64,000 nucleotides of DNA from an uncultured Clostridia bacterium (GCA_944341445.1 CALVLZ010000003.1:92448-156447), one strand, 5' to 3'; shown: positions 51,634 to 61,869, counted from the stretch's first letter. Notes: generated by a model not told the origin, from the sequence alone. Program-made: numbers and translations.

Positions 51634-52818
51634 ATTTTTTATCAATCCATCTTCTTTTAATTTTTTTATGCTTCTTTTATGCAACTCTTCATCAGACAAA
51701 AGGTCAACAAATCTATTATTCCACTTTGTAATAGTTTTATCGAACAAACTAGTCGAAAATATCATTGCTACACCATTTTTTATTGCATATTGCCAGTCAT
51801 TTTTGTTTGTATAATACTCGGATATTTGCATTGTTTTTTGATATATACTTTGCGCTTGATTGTTCCATATTTTGTATGTAACTAACCTAAACTCTTTTCT
51901 TTGGTATTTCCTTGCTAATTCAATTATCTTAAATAAAGCATGCGTTCCGAATCCTCTATTTCTATATTTAGGCAAAATACCAAACCAATTTAGCCAAATA
52001 GTATTTTTATAATTTTTCAATTCATATAAACCAATAATTCCAACTGCTTTATTTCTATACTTAACTAAATATGTAATAGGCAGTAATTTATTGGGGTCCT
52101 TTTGTCTTTCTTCCACCTCACTTAACAAGTCACAATAACCACACCAATTATTATTAAAAATTTCATATTGAATTAAACTTGTAACTTTTAAATTATCTTT
52201 ATTAATCATTTCTAAACTTATTTTTGGCGGTTTAAGTTTGTTGTAAATGTCATAAGTGTGGTATATTTTGCCATTAAACGAATCACAAACATATTTTGCG
52301 CCCATATTTTCAATAACAAATTTAACACCATCAATACTAACGCAATCGATAACAACCTCATCTATAATTATTCCACGTTGTTTTAAAATATTTAGATGTT
52401 TATAAAATCCCTCACTAAGTTTTATTATAGCTGAAGTATCTCTAAACTCTTTCGCAACCACAATAGAAGTAAATAAACATTTATTTTTTTCATTTTTAAC
52501 AAAAGGCAAAACATCTTGCGTTGTAAGTTCAAAATCTTTCATTTCTCCTTGAAGAAACTTTTTAAAAGCATAATCAGATATTCTGCAAAAATTAACATAG
52601 CCCACACATTTTTTATTGTATAATAAAAATGTGTAAATATCTTTATTCTTTTCCAGCATTGCCTTGCAAGTTTCAAAATTCCCAACATCTCTTTTGCTAA
52701 AAACATCTTTGTCAAGTTTTATAGCCTGTTTTAAGATATCATCTGTTGCTTCAAATGTTATCTCAAAAGTTTTTACATCATGCTCTTTTCTTTTATTGTT
52801 AATTTTAGCTTTTTGCAT
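51631..52818 (-). CDS. tandem GNAT acetyltransferase
   Basis: A 395-aa protein with two GNAT folds. The C-terminal one (about residues 215-360) is complete: WLNWFGILPKYRNRGFGTHALFKIIELA is the acetyl-CoA loop and IWNNQAQSIYQKTMQ the final helix. The N-terminal one (about 15-180) keeps strands and CLFTSIVVAKEFRDTSAIIKLSEGF but lacks the glycine loop, so it is probably non-catalytic. Substrate unknown. Confidence 0.8.
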   Translation of the reverse strand: MQKAKINNKRKEHDVKTFEITFEATDDILKQAIKLDKDVFSKRDVGNFETCKAMLEKNKDIYTFLLYNKKCVGYVNFCRISDYAFKKFLQGEMKDFELTTQDVLPFVKNEKNKCLFTSIVVAKEFRDTSAIIKLSEGFYKHLNILKQRGIIIDEVVIDCVSIDGVKFVIENMGAKYVCDSFNGKIYHTYDIYNKLKPPKISLEMINKDNLKVTSLIQYEIFNNNWCGYCDLLSEVEERQKDPNKLLPITYLVKYRNKAVGIIGLYELKNYKNTIWLNWFGILPKYRNRGFGTHALFKIIELARKYQRKEFRLVTYKIWNNQAQSIYQKTMQISEYYTNKNDWQYAIKNGVAMIFSTSLFDKTITKWNNRFVDLLSDEELHKRSIKKLKEDGLIKN

Positions 52819-52981
52819 TTGTATTAAATCCTTTAAAATTATAAGTAAACTTAATATAATATATCATACTTTTATAATTAATTTCAAACATTATTATTCT
52901 TTAATTTAATTGATTAATAATGTTTATTTTGTAAAATTATAATAATACTATATAATTAAATAAAAAAATGGTGAGGAAATT

Positions 52982-53485
52982 ATGTTAGAAAAAGATTTAA
53001 TCAAATTAACACCGAAAGAATTAACTGATTTAGGAATTTGTCCAACATGTTTAAACAAAAAATATCATGGGGCAATATTTGGCGATGATTCAAAATTAAA
53101 AATATATGAAGATGATGAAATTGAATGTTTATTTGTTGGAAACCCTAGGTCCGTTGGACACATGATGATATCTACACAAAAACATTACCACGATATGAGC
53201 GAAGCTCCTGACAAAATAAATATAAAAATTATAAAATTTGCAAAACAGTTTATGAAAATTTTAAAAAATATTCTAAATTGTGAAAGAGTTTACTTATGCA
53301 CAATGAGTGATGGACCCATGAATCATTACCACGTTCAATTGATACCTAGATACAAGAATGAAGAAAGAGGCTCACAAAATTTTGTAAAGCCAAGACAACC
53401 TTATGTATATAATGAAAAAATTTTTAATAATGTAAAAAAACAAATTGAAGAATATGCAAATAAAAAGAACAAAAATAAAAAATAG
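52982..53485 (+). CDS. HIT-family hydrolase-like protein
   Basis: A 167-aa protein of the histidine-triad group. CPTCLNKKYHGAIFGDD starts like cysteine-bearing HIT proteins; RSVGHMMISTQKHYHDMSE and MNHYHVQLIPRY form the nucleotide-binding strand with the triad HxHxQ instead of HxHxH, the pattern of GalT- or ATP-adenylyl-like branches. Likely a nucleotidyl hydrolase or transferase. GAGGAAA precedes ATG. Confidence 0.8.
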   Translation: MLEKDLIKLTPKELTDLGICPTCLNKKYHGAIFGDDSKLKIYEDDEIECLFVGNPRSVGHMMISTQKHYHDMSEAPDKINIKIIKFAKQFMKILKNILNCERVYLCTMSDGPMNHYHVQLIPRYKNEERGSQNFVKPRQPYVYNEKIFNNVKKQIEEYANKKNKNKK

Positions 53486-53725
53486 GCTTTTATATTATTA
53501 AAATTTGCTAAATTTTGAATAATTTGAATAACAAAACTAAAAATCACTTTATCAAAATTTAAATATATATTACATATCACCTTTATATATATGATTAAAA
53601 AGTCACAAAGTGAAAATGTATTATTACATTTAAGCTTATTTTTTAATGATTAACTACTTGAATATTTTTTTGCTAAAAATTAATTCTTTAAGCGATTAAA
53701 TGGAAAGCAACTTATTAATTGCTTT
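53486..53725. other. AT-rich intergenic region
   Basis: No gene, RNA or clear operator seen; a GAAAAGCAA...TTGCTTTCC dyad lies at the 3' end of tspO. Confidence 0.4.
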
Positions 53726-54193
53726 TCAATTTAATATCCAAGTGGCTAAATTTAATGTTGTTGCAATGCTTAACCAAATTGGGTAAATACTTAATAAATA
53801 AAAATATATATCTTTTATGTTTTCCAATTCTATTAAAAGAATAAATGACATAATTAAATTTAAAATTATAATAACTTGGCCTAAAAATAATTGTTGCAAC
53901 CCAAAAAAAACTATGCACCACAACACATTTAAAATTCCATTAATTGCAAAAATTATAAAATCTTTTTTATTGCTTTTGTTCTCATTTTTTATTAGTAAAA
54001 ACATAATAATAAAAGATAAAACATAAATAATAGTCCAAACTAACGGAAATAAAAATTTAGGTGGCCACTGTGTTGGTTTATTTAAGCTTTCATACCAATC
54101 CATTCCACTATTAGTAAATATTCCACCAATAAATGCAACTAAAATAACGCAAGTTGCAACGATAGCACTTTTTAAAACGATTTTATTCTTCAT
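53726..54193 (-). CDS. tspO: TspO/MBR-family membrane protein
   Basis: A 155-aa five-helix protein. DWYESLNKPTQWPPKFLFPLVWTIIYVL is the signature first loop and second helix (WY...KPxWxPP...VW), followed by LNVLWCIVFFGL and YPIWLSIATTLNLATW. TspO proteins bind porphyrins and sterol-like ligands. Nothing nearby points to tetrapyrrole metabolism. Confidence 0.9.
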   Translation of the reverse strand: MKNKIVLKSAIVATCVILVAFIGGIFTNSGMDWYESLNKPTQWPPKFLFPLVWTIIYVLSFIIMFLLIKNENKSNKKDFIIFAINGILNVLWCIVFFGLQQLFLGQVIIILNLIMSFILLIELENIKDIYFYLLSIYPIWLSIATTLNLATWILN

Positions 54194-54381
54194 ACAATTA
54201 TGTATGAAATAAAAAAAAGAATTTATAACTAAAAATATAATAAACGCTTACATAAATTAAACAATAAGACTTATTAAATACAATTTTAACAATGCAATAA
54301 TTAAAATTTAACAAAAATTGATTTCATTATATTAGTCTAAATGTTAAAATAAATTAAAATTAAATTTTTAAAAGTTTACTA

Positions 54382-54412
54382 TTGACTCTCCACTTAACTG
54401 TAATGTTAAAGT
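54382..54412 (+). promoter_or_regulatory. MerR-type promoter with 19-bp spacer
   Basis: TTGACT (54382-54387), 19-bp spacer containing a CTCCACTTAACTGTAATG dyad, then TAAAGT (54407-54412). A lengthened 19-bp spacer is the hallmark of promoters that MerR proteins activate by DNA distortion. Confidence 0.65.
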
Positions 54413-54436
54413 ATTGTTGTTGATAAGGAGTTAGAA

Positions 54437-55441
54437 ATGTTAAAAATTGGAGATTTAAGCAAAATAACAAAAGTTTCGGTTAAAACTATTAGATATTACG
54501 AAGAAGAAAAACTATTATCCCCTGTTGAGATTGATAAATGGACAGGCTATAGGTATTACGATGAAACAAGTATTAACAGACTAGCTGAAATTGTAGAGCT
54601 AAAAAACTTAGGATTTTCTTTAAAAGAAATTCGTTCAATCAACAAAAATAGTTTTAACAACAAAGCAAAAGAACTAGAAAAAGAAATTGCTAAATTAAAA
54701 CAAAACATTTCAAAACTTTTAACAGTAAAAATGGAAGGAGAAAAATTAATTATGAAAACTTTTATAAATGATGAAAAAGTTATTGGAAAATGGAAGAAAT
54801 TAGGAGTGGTTAAATCAAAAAATACAAATGAAAATTTTGATAAAAATTTATCTAACATATTTGATTTTAACAATTTGTATTTTTTACCAAATGGGGAAAG
54901 ATATTGGGTTTTTAGTTGGACAAAAGGAACTTTATTTTTAAAAGATAGAGAATTTCCTTACGAAATTATTAATGGAAAACTTTACGTAGGAATTGTTGAT
55001 AAATACAATAACACAATTGACTGTTATGCCGTTTATGAACAAGTTGATAACAAAATTTACACAATAAACGAAGTTAGAATTAAGGATAACACTGACCTAC
55101 CTTTTGTTGTTGATAAAAAGGCTGTGGGCTTTTGGGAAGCTGTTGACTTTTGTGAAAATTTTAACAGCTTTAACCCAAACAAACAAACTGAAACTGATTT
55201 ATACATAAAGGGTTATAATCTTTTACCAAATGGAATAGCAAATTTAACTATAAAAAATGATAAAATAGCAAAAATTAATTGGACTAAAAATTACATTATT
55301 GATAAAGATTTATCAACTGTTAGTAAATACGAGATTAAAAAAATCAACAACGAAACATATATGAGTGTTGAATGGAAGTCTGGTGATTATATGTTTGGTG
55401 GCAAAGTTAATGGTTTTTACATATGTAAAAAATTAAAATAA
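54437..55441 (+). CDS. MerR-family regulator with large ligand-binding domain
   Basis: A 334-aa protein. Residues 1-70 are the MerR helix-turn-helix and wing (LKIGDLSKITKVSVKTIRYYEEEKLLSPVEIDKWTGYRYYDET), 75-105 the dimer coiled coil. The rest has two similar beta-rich modules, each with KxxGxW(K/E) (VIGKWKKLGVV; AVGFWEAVDFCE) and YxLPNG (FLPNGERYWVFSW; LLPNGIANLTI), suggesting a duplicated small-molecule-binding domain. Probably autoregulates through the 19-bp-spacer promoter. AAGGAG precedes ATG. Confidence 0.85.
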   Translation: MLKIGDLSKITKVSVKTIRYYEEEKLLSPVEIDKWTGYRYYDETSINRLAEIVELKNLGFSLKEIRSINKNSFNNKAKELEKEIAKLKQNISKLLTVKMEGEKLIMKTFINDEKVIGKWKKLGVVKSKNTNENFDKNLSNIFDFNNLYFLPNGERYWVFSWTKGTLFLKDREFPYEIINGKLYVGIVDKYNNTIDCYAVYEQVDNKIYTINEVRIKDNTDLPFVVDKKAVGFWEAVDFCENFNSFNPNKQTETDLYIKGYNLLPNGIANLTIKNDKIAKINWTKNYIIDKDLSTVSKYEIKKINNETYMSVEWKSGDYMFGGKVNGFYICKKLK

Positions 55442-55448
55442 TCGCAAA

Positions 55449-55478
55449 GAAAAAGTGGGTTGCCCACTTTTTTCTTTT
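55449..55478 (+). terminator. terminator after merR
   Basis: AAAAAGTGGG-TTG-CCCACTTTTTT hairpin and T-run. Confidence 0.8.
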
Positions 55479-55523
55479 TGTTTTTTAACTACAAAATTAA
55501 ATTAAAACTTTACTTTATTAAAA

Positions 55524-56270
55524 TTAAATAAATAACGTTGTTATATATATAAAAAATAAGTGTGCTGGGTAAAAAATGTAGAATAACCATTTAAATGAAT
55601 AATTGCCTTTTTCCCCATTATAAAGCATTAACAAAGGAATAGAAAATAGTGCAAGAAGCGGATAAATTTGTTGAATATTAAATTGTGGATTAAATATAAA
55701 CAAAACAAACCACTTTAAAACAACTAAAACAGAAACTATACCCCATAAAAAAATTCTATTTTGCTTTATGTTTGAATTATATAATAAGTAAAACACAAGT
55801 GGCAAACAAACTCCATAAATACCATATGATATAGTTAATCCCAAAATATCTAAAATTAAAACCATTGTTAATATCAACACAAAAATCATTATATAAATAA
55901 AAGACAAACTTTTATATTTTTTCATATTATCAATTAATAAAAATAGCAAAATTGAAATACAAAATGTAAATAATATATTAAAATCAAAAACATTAATATT
56001 TAATGCAAAGTAATAAATAGGTTGAGATATTATTGCAAACAACAACATATTTAAAAAATATTTTTTTCTATTTCTTGTGTAAAACCAACCTTCTGCAACG
56101 AAAAAAGCAAATATTGGAAATGAAATTCTCCCAATAATTCTAAAAACAAAATATAACCATTCTATATCATTTTGTCGAAACGTATCATAACCAATTATTG
56201 CTCCAACATGATCAATAAACATTGATATTAGTGCAATTAGTTTCAAGTTAAATCTATTCAATACCTGCAT
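55524..56270 (-). CDS. TraX-family membrane protein
   Basis: A 248-aa protein with about seven membrane helices. NLKLIALISMFIDHVGAII, RIIGRISFPIFAFFVAEGWFYTRNRKKYFLNMLLFAIISQPIYYFA and the final FKWLFYIFYPAHLFFIYI are the TraX family markers. TraX acetylates F-pilin in plasmid F; chromosomal Firmicute homologues are of unknown, probably acyltransferase-like, role. Monocistronic. Confidence 0.88.
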   Translation of the reverse strand: MQVLNRFNLKLIALISMFIDHVGAIIGYDTFRQNDIEWLYFVFRIIGRISFPIFAFFVAEGWFYTRNRKKYFLNMLLFAIISQPIYYFALNINVFDFNILFTFCISILLFLLIDNMKKYKSLSFIYIMIFVLILTMVLILDILGLTISYGIYGVCLPLVFYLLYNSNIKQNRIFLWGIVSVLVVLKWFVLFIFNPQFNIQQIYPLLALFSIPLLMLYNGEKGNYSFKWLFYIFYPAHLFFIYITTLFI

Positions 56271-56376
56271 ATATCTATAATAATACTTTATTTATTTTTA
56301 AACAAATCAAATAATGTTAATAGTTAATATATCCCCACAACTAAATTAATTAATAATAAATTATTTTTTATAACAA

Positions 56377-56402
56377 AAAAAGGTGCATTTTAACACCTTT
56401 TT
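56377..56402 (-). terminator. terminator after the MazG-like gene
   Basis: Minus strand AAAAAGGTG...CACCTTTTTTT hairpin. Confidence 0.75.
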
Positions 56403-56715
56403 ATCTTTCTTCAACGCTTTCTAAGAATATTCTTTTTTTGAAAGCGCCTCTTTTTTGAACTTTAGAATTTCTTATTTTTTCAAAATCATCATATGAAACT
56501 TTTTTTACATCTAATATTGCTCTTAAAACTTCTTCTAAATCTGCAAGTTCTTCAATTTCTCCACTTTCTAAATATTCAAAAAGTTCTTCTTTAATTTTTG
56601 TGTTTAATTCTTTTAAATATTCATCATCACCCAATATTCTAGTTTTAGGTATTTGATTATTGCTTATGCATATTTCTGGAATATTATCTCTTACTAATTT
56701 ATTATAAATTTTCAT
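56401..56715 (-). CDS. MazG-like all-alpha NTP pyrophosphohydrolase
   Basis: A 104-aa protein. KIYNKLVRDNIPEI opens the family; KIKEELFEYLESGEIEELADLEEVLRAIL supplies the EExxE...ExxD metal-binding residues of all-alpha NTP pyrophosphatases; KRGAFKKRIFLESV closes it. It likely hydrolyses non-canonical or phosphoribosyl nucleotides as a house-cleaning enzyme. Start between 56715 and 56724 is uncertain. Confidence 0.8.
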   Translation of the reverse strand: MKIYNKLVRDNIPEICISNNQIPKTRILGDDEYLKELNTKIKEELFEYLESGEIEELADLEEVLRAILDVKKVSYDDFEKIRNSKVQKRGAFKKRIFLESVEER

Positions 56716-56748
56716 AATCATCAAACCTTTATTATTTATATTTAGTTT

Positions 56749-57744
56749 TTATTTAACATAGTCTGGAACTTTAACACCTGTAATTAAATAACTACCAACT
56801 TCAAAATCAACTGTTTCTTCTGACGGATTATAACTATAACCTTCCAACGAACCATTTACCATTGTACCCCTTAATCCGTGAATATGTGGAGTGTTATCTG
56901 TGCAACCAACAGGGTGAACGATCCAATTATAGCTATACACAAAGTTTTTGCTATAACTTAACCAACTTTTCATTTCTTGATTAGTTGTTGCAGGTACAAA
57001 AATTTTTAAGTTTTTATGAACTGTGAATGCTTCATCATCAATAAATAAATCACTTTTATTTGTGTTCTGAATTGTAACGCTATTAAGATTTATATTTGCA
57101 AATGCATTTTCATTAACATATTTAACGCCTTCACCAATAACAACATCTGTTATAAATTTATTGTTAGCAAATGCGTTTTGTGAAACTGTGTAATAACCTG
57201 ATATTGTGTATGTTCCATTTTCAAAGTTTGCTTGTGGAATAGCTGCAGATGGCACAAGTTTTAAATTTTTCACATCGCCACTAATTTCAACCAAAGCCCC
57301 ATTTTCCACCTTATATTTTCCATCACCATAAACTGATATACTTTTTAAGTTTTTTATTCCTTCAAAAGTTCTGTAATCTAAAGATGCATTCGCTGGCAAG
57401 TTTTCAATATTTTCAACATCGGAATTGTTAAATACATTTTCTGAAATATAAAAATTAGAATAAATTTCTTCATTAAAAGCAACTTTCTTAACTTTTGAAT
57501 TTTCAAAAGCATTTTCTTTGATTCCTGCAACACTTAAACCTTTGAACTTAGATGGAATAGAAACCTCTGTTACATTATCTTCAATTCCAACAACAGTTGC
57601 AGAATTGTTTTTTACTTGGAATTTTAAACCATTTTCAGTGTATTCTCCTTCTTTAACTCCGCCACACGCAGTTAAAAACATTGAAATTGTAAAAACAAAT
57701 AAAACAACCGCAATGGCTAATATGTTATTTTTTATTTTTAACAT
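56749..57744 (-). CDS. BspA-like leucine-rich-repeat lipoprotein
   Basis: A 331-aa surface lipoprotein. Signal peptide with lipobox FLTACGG (Cys at about residue 27). Residues 60-250 hold LRR_5/BspA repeats (SIPSKFKGLSVAGIKENAFENSKVKKVAF; TYTISGYYTVSQNAFANNKFITDVVIGEGVKYVNENAFANI). A C-terminal region with His and Cys (WIVHPVGCTDNTPHIHG) follows. Such proteins bind host or microbial surface ligands in gut species; ligand unknown here. Confidence 0.82.
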   Translation of the reverse strand: MLKIKNNILAIAVVLFVFTISMFLTACGGVKEGEYTENGLKFQVKNNSATVVGIEDNVTEVSIPSKFKGLSVAGIKENAFENSKVKKVAFNEEIYSNFYISENVFNNSDVENIENLPANASLDYRTFEGIKNLKSISVYGDGKYKVENGALVEISGDVKNLKLVPSAAIPQANFENGTYTISGYYTVSQNAFANNKFITDVVIGEGVKYVNENAFANINLNSVTIQNTNKSDLFIDDEAFTVHKNLKIFVPATTNQEMKSWLSYSKNFVYSYNWIVHPVGCTDNTPHIHGLRGTMVNGSLEGYSYNPSEETVDFEVGSYLITGVKVPDYVK

Positions 57745-57885
57745 TTACCTTTCCTCCTTATATAATTATACCATTAAAATGATTCATTTTAAAACTAAAA
57801 ATCTGCAAATAGGGAACTATATAATTGACCGATTTTAACATATTTTATATAATATTTAAAATTTGAATTTTCTAATGAGGGTATA

Positions 57886-58494
57886 ATGAAAAAAAATATA
57901 ATTATTACTAGTATTAGCACTTTTTTAATTGCAATTGCTTTAATTGCATCATTATTTTTTGATGAAGTAATAGGTGGAAGAATTTCTCAAATAATAACAC
58001 TAACCACAGCATTAATCGGTGCTGCAGCATTGTTTGTTCAGTTTGTGAGAGATAAAAAAATCAATGAAGCAAGTTTTATAACAAACTTTAGCACAACTTT
58101 TTATGACCCTATTGATTTGGGAAGAATTATGAACAAAATTGATTCAACAAATATTTCTGGCAAACAACAAATAACAAAAGAAGATTACAACGACATTGTA
58201 ACTTATTTGCAATGGTGCGAAACTTTAGCATCACTAGTGTTAGAAAATGTTATTTCAATAAAAAGCATTAATGCACTATTCGCTTACAGATTTTTCTTAA
58301 TCACAAACAATGAAACAGTTCAAAAAATGGAAATAGTTCCAAATAAAGAGTATTATCAAGAGATTTATTTGTTGCATAAAAAATGGGAAGAATTTAAACT
58401 ACGTCGTGGCGAAAAGATGATTAACTATTCAACTGCACTATCTAAAACAGAGGGTTACAAAGAATTTATTAATCAAATTTCACACAGAAAATAA
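57886..58494 (+). CDS. two-helix membrane protein with cytoplasmic helical domain (DUF4760-like)
   Basis: A 202-aa protein: membrane helices at about residues 5-25 and 33-53, then a cytoplasmic helical domain (FITNFSTTFYDPIDLGRIMNKI...YLQWCETLASLVLENVISIKSINALFAYRFFLI) similar in layout to DUF4760. Function unknown. GAGGG precedes ATG; a hairpin terminator AAAAGACTA...TAGTCTTTT shared with the converging gene lies at 58494-58520. Confidence 0.65.
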   Translation: MKKNIIITSISTFLIAIALIASLFFDEVIGGRISQIITLTTALIGAAALFVQFVRDKKINEASFITNFSTTFYDPIDLGRIMNKIDSTNISGKQQITKEDYNDIVTYLQWCETLASLVLENVISIKSINALFAYRFFLITNNETVQKMEIVPNKEYYQEIYLLHKKWEEFKLRRGEKMINYSTALSKTEGYKEFINQISHRK

Positions 58495-58520
58495 AAAGAC
58501 TAATTAAATAGTCTTTTTTC
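58494..58520. terminator. bidirectional terminator
   Basis: AAAAAGACTA-ATTAAA-TAGTCTTTTTT between converging genes. Confidence 0.75.
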
Positions 58521-59085
58521 TTTCCATAAACAATATTTCTGGTTTTCTTTTTCTATAACCACTAAAACCTTTTAGATTTTCTATTTTTTGAAAATTGAAT
58601 TTCTTGTATAACTGTATAGCTAAAACGTTATTTTTTAATACATGTAAATTTAAAACTTTATTAAAATTATTTTCTATTAAATAGTTCATTAAATGTGTTC
58701 CAACTTTATGTCTTCTATTTTCCGGAAGCACGCACACGTTTGAAATATAAACATAATTTGGTTTAATATAGTTATTTAAAGGTTCTACATAATTTGTTAT
58801 TGTGTATTCATAGTTTAAGTTATATTTCTTTAATTCCTGCAAACAACTATTGTCGCTTTTGTTAGTGGCATAAACAACAAGCCCTATGATTTTATTTTCT
58901 TTTAATGCAACCAAACAATTTTTGTAATTAAAAATTGTTGGCATTTTAATCATTTCAGATAAAACTTGCATACCCTCTTCAATGTTATTATTAAACCAGT
59001 AAGGATAAATATATGGGTCTGTTAAATATATTAATTTTGCAACTTCTTCAAAATTATCATTTTTTCTTAACTTGCGTATTTCCAT
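58504..59085 (-). CDS. GNAT-family N-acetyltransferase
   Basis: A 193-aa acetyltransferase paralogous to 9690-10265: shared EEVAKLIYLTDPYIYPYWF and PTIFNYKNCLVAL. VYISNVCVLPENRRHKVGTHLMNYL is the acetyl-CoA loop (RRHKVG) and NVLAIQLYKKFNF the C-terminal motif. Substrate unknown. Confidence 0.83.
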   Translation of the reverse strand: MEIRKLRKNDNFEEVAKLIYLTDPYIYPYWFNNNIEEGMQVLSEMIKMPTIFNYKNCLVALKENKIIGLVVYATNKSDNSCLQELKKYNLNYEYTITNYVEPLNNYIKPNYVYISNVCVLPENRRHKVGTHLMNYLIENNFNKVLNLHVLKNNVLAIQLYKKFNFQKIENLKGFSGYRKRKPEILFMERKKTI

Positions 59086-59157
59086 CGTTCCCTCTATATT
59101 AGAGATTAAAACAATTTAAATAAAAAGTCAAAATTATTTATTAGTTTTATAAAACAA

Positions 59158-59186
59158 AAAAAGAGCATTTCTTATGCTCTTTTTTT
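59158..59186 (-). terminator. terminator after nrdG
   Basis: AAAAAGAGCAT...ATGCTCTTTTT hairpin with runs on both sides. Confidence 0.75.
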
Positions 59187-59205
59187 AACATTCACATAGT
59201 AAAAT

Positions 59206-59700
59206 TTAATCGTTAATTGAAACTATTTTACTACTTTTTAAACTTTGTTTAACATCAATCACTCTTTGATTAGAAGAACCTCTCCATTTTAATGTTGGAT
59301 TTCGTAATTCGTCAACATATTGACCATCCACTAAAACATCAATATATTTTGCGATTTCTTTATCAACCACATATTTATCGAACAAAAAGCCACTCCACAC
59401 CCATAAGTTTTTATTTGGAAATTTTTCTTTAAAGGCTTTTGCAAGTTTTGTTGTTCCGTCAATATTAATTGGATGCAAAGGCTCTCCACCTAGAATTGAT
59501 AAACCTTCCACATTCTCATTTTCACATAACTTTAAAACTTTGTTAATAGTTTCATCTGTAAACTCTGTTCCTGCATTAAAATCGTGAGTTTCTGGATTAA
59601 AACAATTTTTACAATTAAAAGTGCAACCTTGCATAAAAATTGAAACTCTAACACCTGGTCCATTTGAAATATCCATTTTTCTTATTTTGTTATATTTCAT
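59206..59700 (-). CDS. nrdG: anaerobic ribonucleotide reductase activase
   Basis: A 164-aa radical SAM protein. DISNGPGVRVSIFMQGCTFNCKNCFNPETHDF carries the CxxxCxxC iron-sulfur motif; SILGGEPLHPIN is the GGE SAM-binding motif. It generates the glycyl radical on NrdD. Its ribosome site (AGAGGCG) overlaps the natural nrdD end, so the two are one operon. Confidence 0.95.
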   Translation of the reverse strand: MKYNKIRKMDISNGPGVRVSIFMQGCTFNCKNCFNPETHDFNAGTEFTDETINKVLKLCENENVEGLSILGGEPLHPINIDGTTKLAKAFKEKFPNKNLWVWSGFLFDKYVVDKEIAKYIDVLVDGQYVDELRNPTLKWRGSSNQRVIDVKQSLKSSKIVSIND

Positions 59701-59709
59701 ATTTCGCCT

Positions 59710-61869
59710 CTATTCACAATCTTTGTTGTCTATGTGTAAAACTCTTTCCTTTATTTCTTGTGTTCTACCCTTATTCCAGAAATTTGTTCCAATATAACCA
59801 CAAGTTCTTCTTGCAACGTTTAAAGTTGCATGGTCTCTATTACCACATTCTGGGCAGTACCATTCCAAATTATCATCGATTAAAATTTCTCCACTGTATC
59901 CACATTTTTGGCACTAGTCTGATTTTGTGTTTATTTCTGCATACATAATATTATCGTAAATATATTTGATTATTTGAAGAACTACTTCTATATTGTTTTG
60001 CAAATTTGGAGTTTCAACATATGAAATTGCTCCGCCTGGACTTAAGCTTTGGAATTTGCTTTCTAATTTTAATTTAGAGAAAGCATCAATTTCTTCAAAA
60101 ACAGGAACATGGTATGAGTTTGTTATATATTCTCTATCTGTAATTCCCTTAACTGTTCCAAAACGTTTTTTCAAACATTTTGCAAATTTGTATGTTGTTG
60201 ATTCAATTGGTGTTCCATAAACACTATAATCAATATCTTCAAGTTCTTTCCATTCTTTGCATTTGTCATTCAACTTTTGCATAACTTTTAAGCCGAATTC
60301 TTCGCCTTTTCCATTATCTGTGTGGCTATCGCCTGTCATAAATTTAACACATTCATAAAGTCCAGCATAACCTAAAGAAATTGTTGAATATCCTCCATGC
60401 AATAAAGAATGAATACTTTCACCTTTTTTCAATCTTGCAAGAGCTCCAAATTGCCATAATATTGGTGCAACATCACTTGTTGCATGTGCCAATCTTTCGT
60501 GTCTGATTTTTAAAGCCTTGTGGCATAATTCCAATCTTTCTTCAAATATTTGCCAGAACTTATCGAAATCACCATCAGAAGATAATGCAACATCAACTAA
60601 GTTTATTGTTACAACACCCTGATTGAAACGCCCATAGTATTTTGGTTTGTTTGTTTTGGGGTCAACATAAGGTGTTAAGAATGACCTACATCCCATACAA
60701 GGATAGCAATTGCCATTGCCATTTTTATCTATTTTTAATTTTAACATTTCTTTTTCAGAAATATAATCTGGCACCATACGTTTAGCAGTACATCTTGCTG
60801 CAAGTTCTGTTAAATACCAATATTTACTATCTTCATGAATATTATCTTCTTCCAAAACATAAAGCAATTTTGGAAAAGCTGGAGTTATATAAACACCCTT
60901 TTCATTTTTCATACCTAAAATTCTTTGATCAAGAATTTCTTTAATTATCATTGCTAATTCTTCTTTGTATTCTTCTGTTTCACCTAAATACAAGCAAACA
61001 CTTAAAAATGGAGCTTGGCCATTTGTTGTTGTCATAGAATTAACTTGATATTGGAAAGTTTGCACCCCATCTCTAACTTCTTTTGCAGTGTCTTCTTTAG
61101 CAAATTGAACACATTGTTCTTCAGATAAATTTCTTGCTTTATATTTTTCATAATACTTATTGTAGCTATCTCTAACAAAAGGTGCTAAATGAGACATTGT
61201 TACTGTTACCCCACCATATTGGCTTGATGAAACAGCTGTTATAATTTGTGTTGCGATTGTCATTGCTGTTAAAAATTTATGCGGTTTTTCAATCATAACA
61301 CCGTTAATATTTGTTCCGTTTTGCAACATATCTTCCAAATCTATTAAATCACAATTGTGTAAAGCGTTTTGTGCAAAATAATCTGCATCATGAAAGTGTA
61401 TAATTCCTTCATCGTGAGCTTTAACAACATCTTCAGGAAGCAAAAATCTTCTTGTGATATCAGTGCTTGTAATTCCAGCCAAATAATCTCTTTGTGTTGT
61501 AACTACTTTTGAGTTTTTGTTACTATTTTCAGTGTTCCAATATTCGCTTTCACCATCAATCAATTCTTTAATTGTTTGGTCTGTTGTGTTTGCTTTTCTA
61601 ACTAGCTCACGAGTATATCTGTATATGATATATTTTTTTGCAAGTTCGTAGTGACCAAAAGACATAAGTTTTTCTTCAATAATATCTTGAATATCTTCAA
61701 CTAGTAATCTTTTTTTCTTTAATCCTTCAATATATTTTAATATTTGTTGTACTTCTTCATTGGTTGCTCTTTCTTTTTCCTCTACCTCTTGGTTAGCCTT
61801 TCCAATGGCAACTTTAATTTTGGAAATATCATAGTCAACAATGTTACCATTTCTTTTAACAACTTGCAT
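59710..61869 (-). CDS. nrdD: anaerobic ribonucleoside-triphosphate reductase, with in-frame TAG before its C-terminal domain
   Basis: NrdD reduces ribonucleoside triphosphates to deoxy forms without oxygen. The ATP cone (QVVKRNGNIVDYDISKIKVAI) is N-terminal; NGNGNCYPCMGCRSFL and VTINLVDVAL mark the catalytic barrel. The frame stops at TAG 59914-59916 (TKSD*), but the same frame goes on as CQKCGYSGEI...YCPECGNRDHATLNVARRTCGYIGTNFW to TAG 59710-59712. That part holds the four zinc cysteines and the RTCGY glycyl-radical site, without which the enzyme is dead. Homologues have Tyr at the stop position, so one base change explains it. ATG 61869 has GGAGGG upstream; the frame is open further but unsupported. 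Confidence 0.85.

Noticed and set aside
59914..59916. Genetic-code change with TAG as a sense codon
   Set aside because: TAG ends other genes here cleanly (the peptide gene, yabP, the 880-aa gene, and nrdD itself at 59710), so general reassignment is unlikely.
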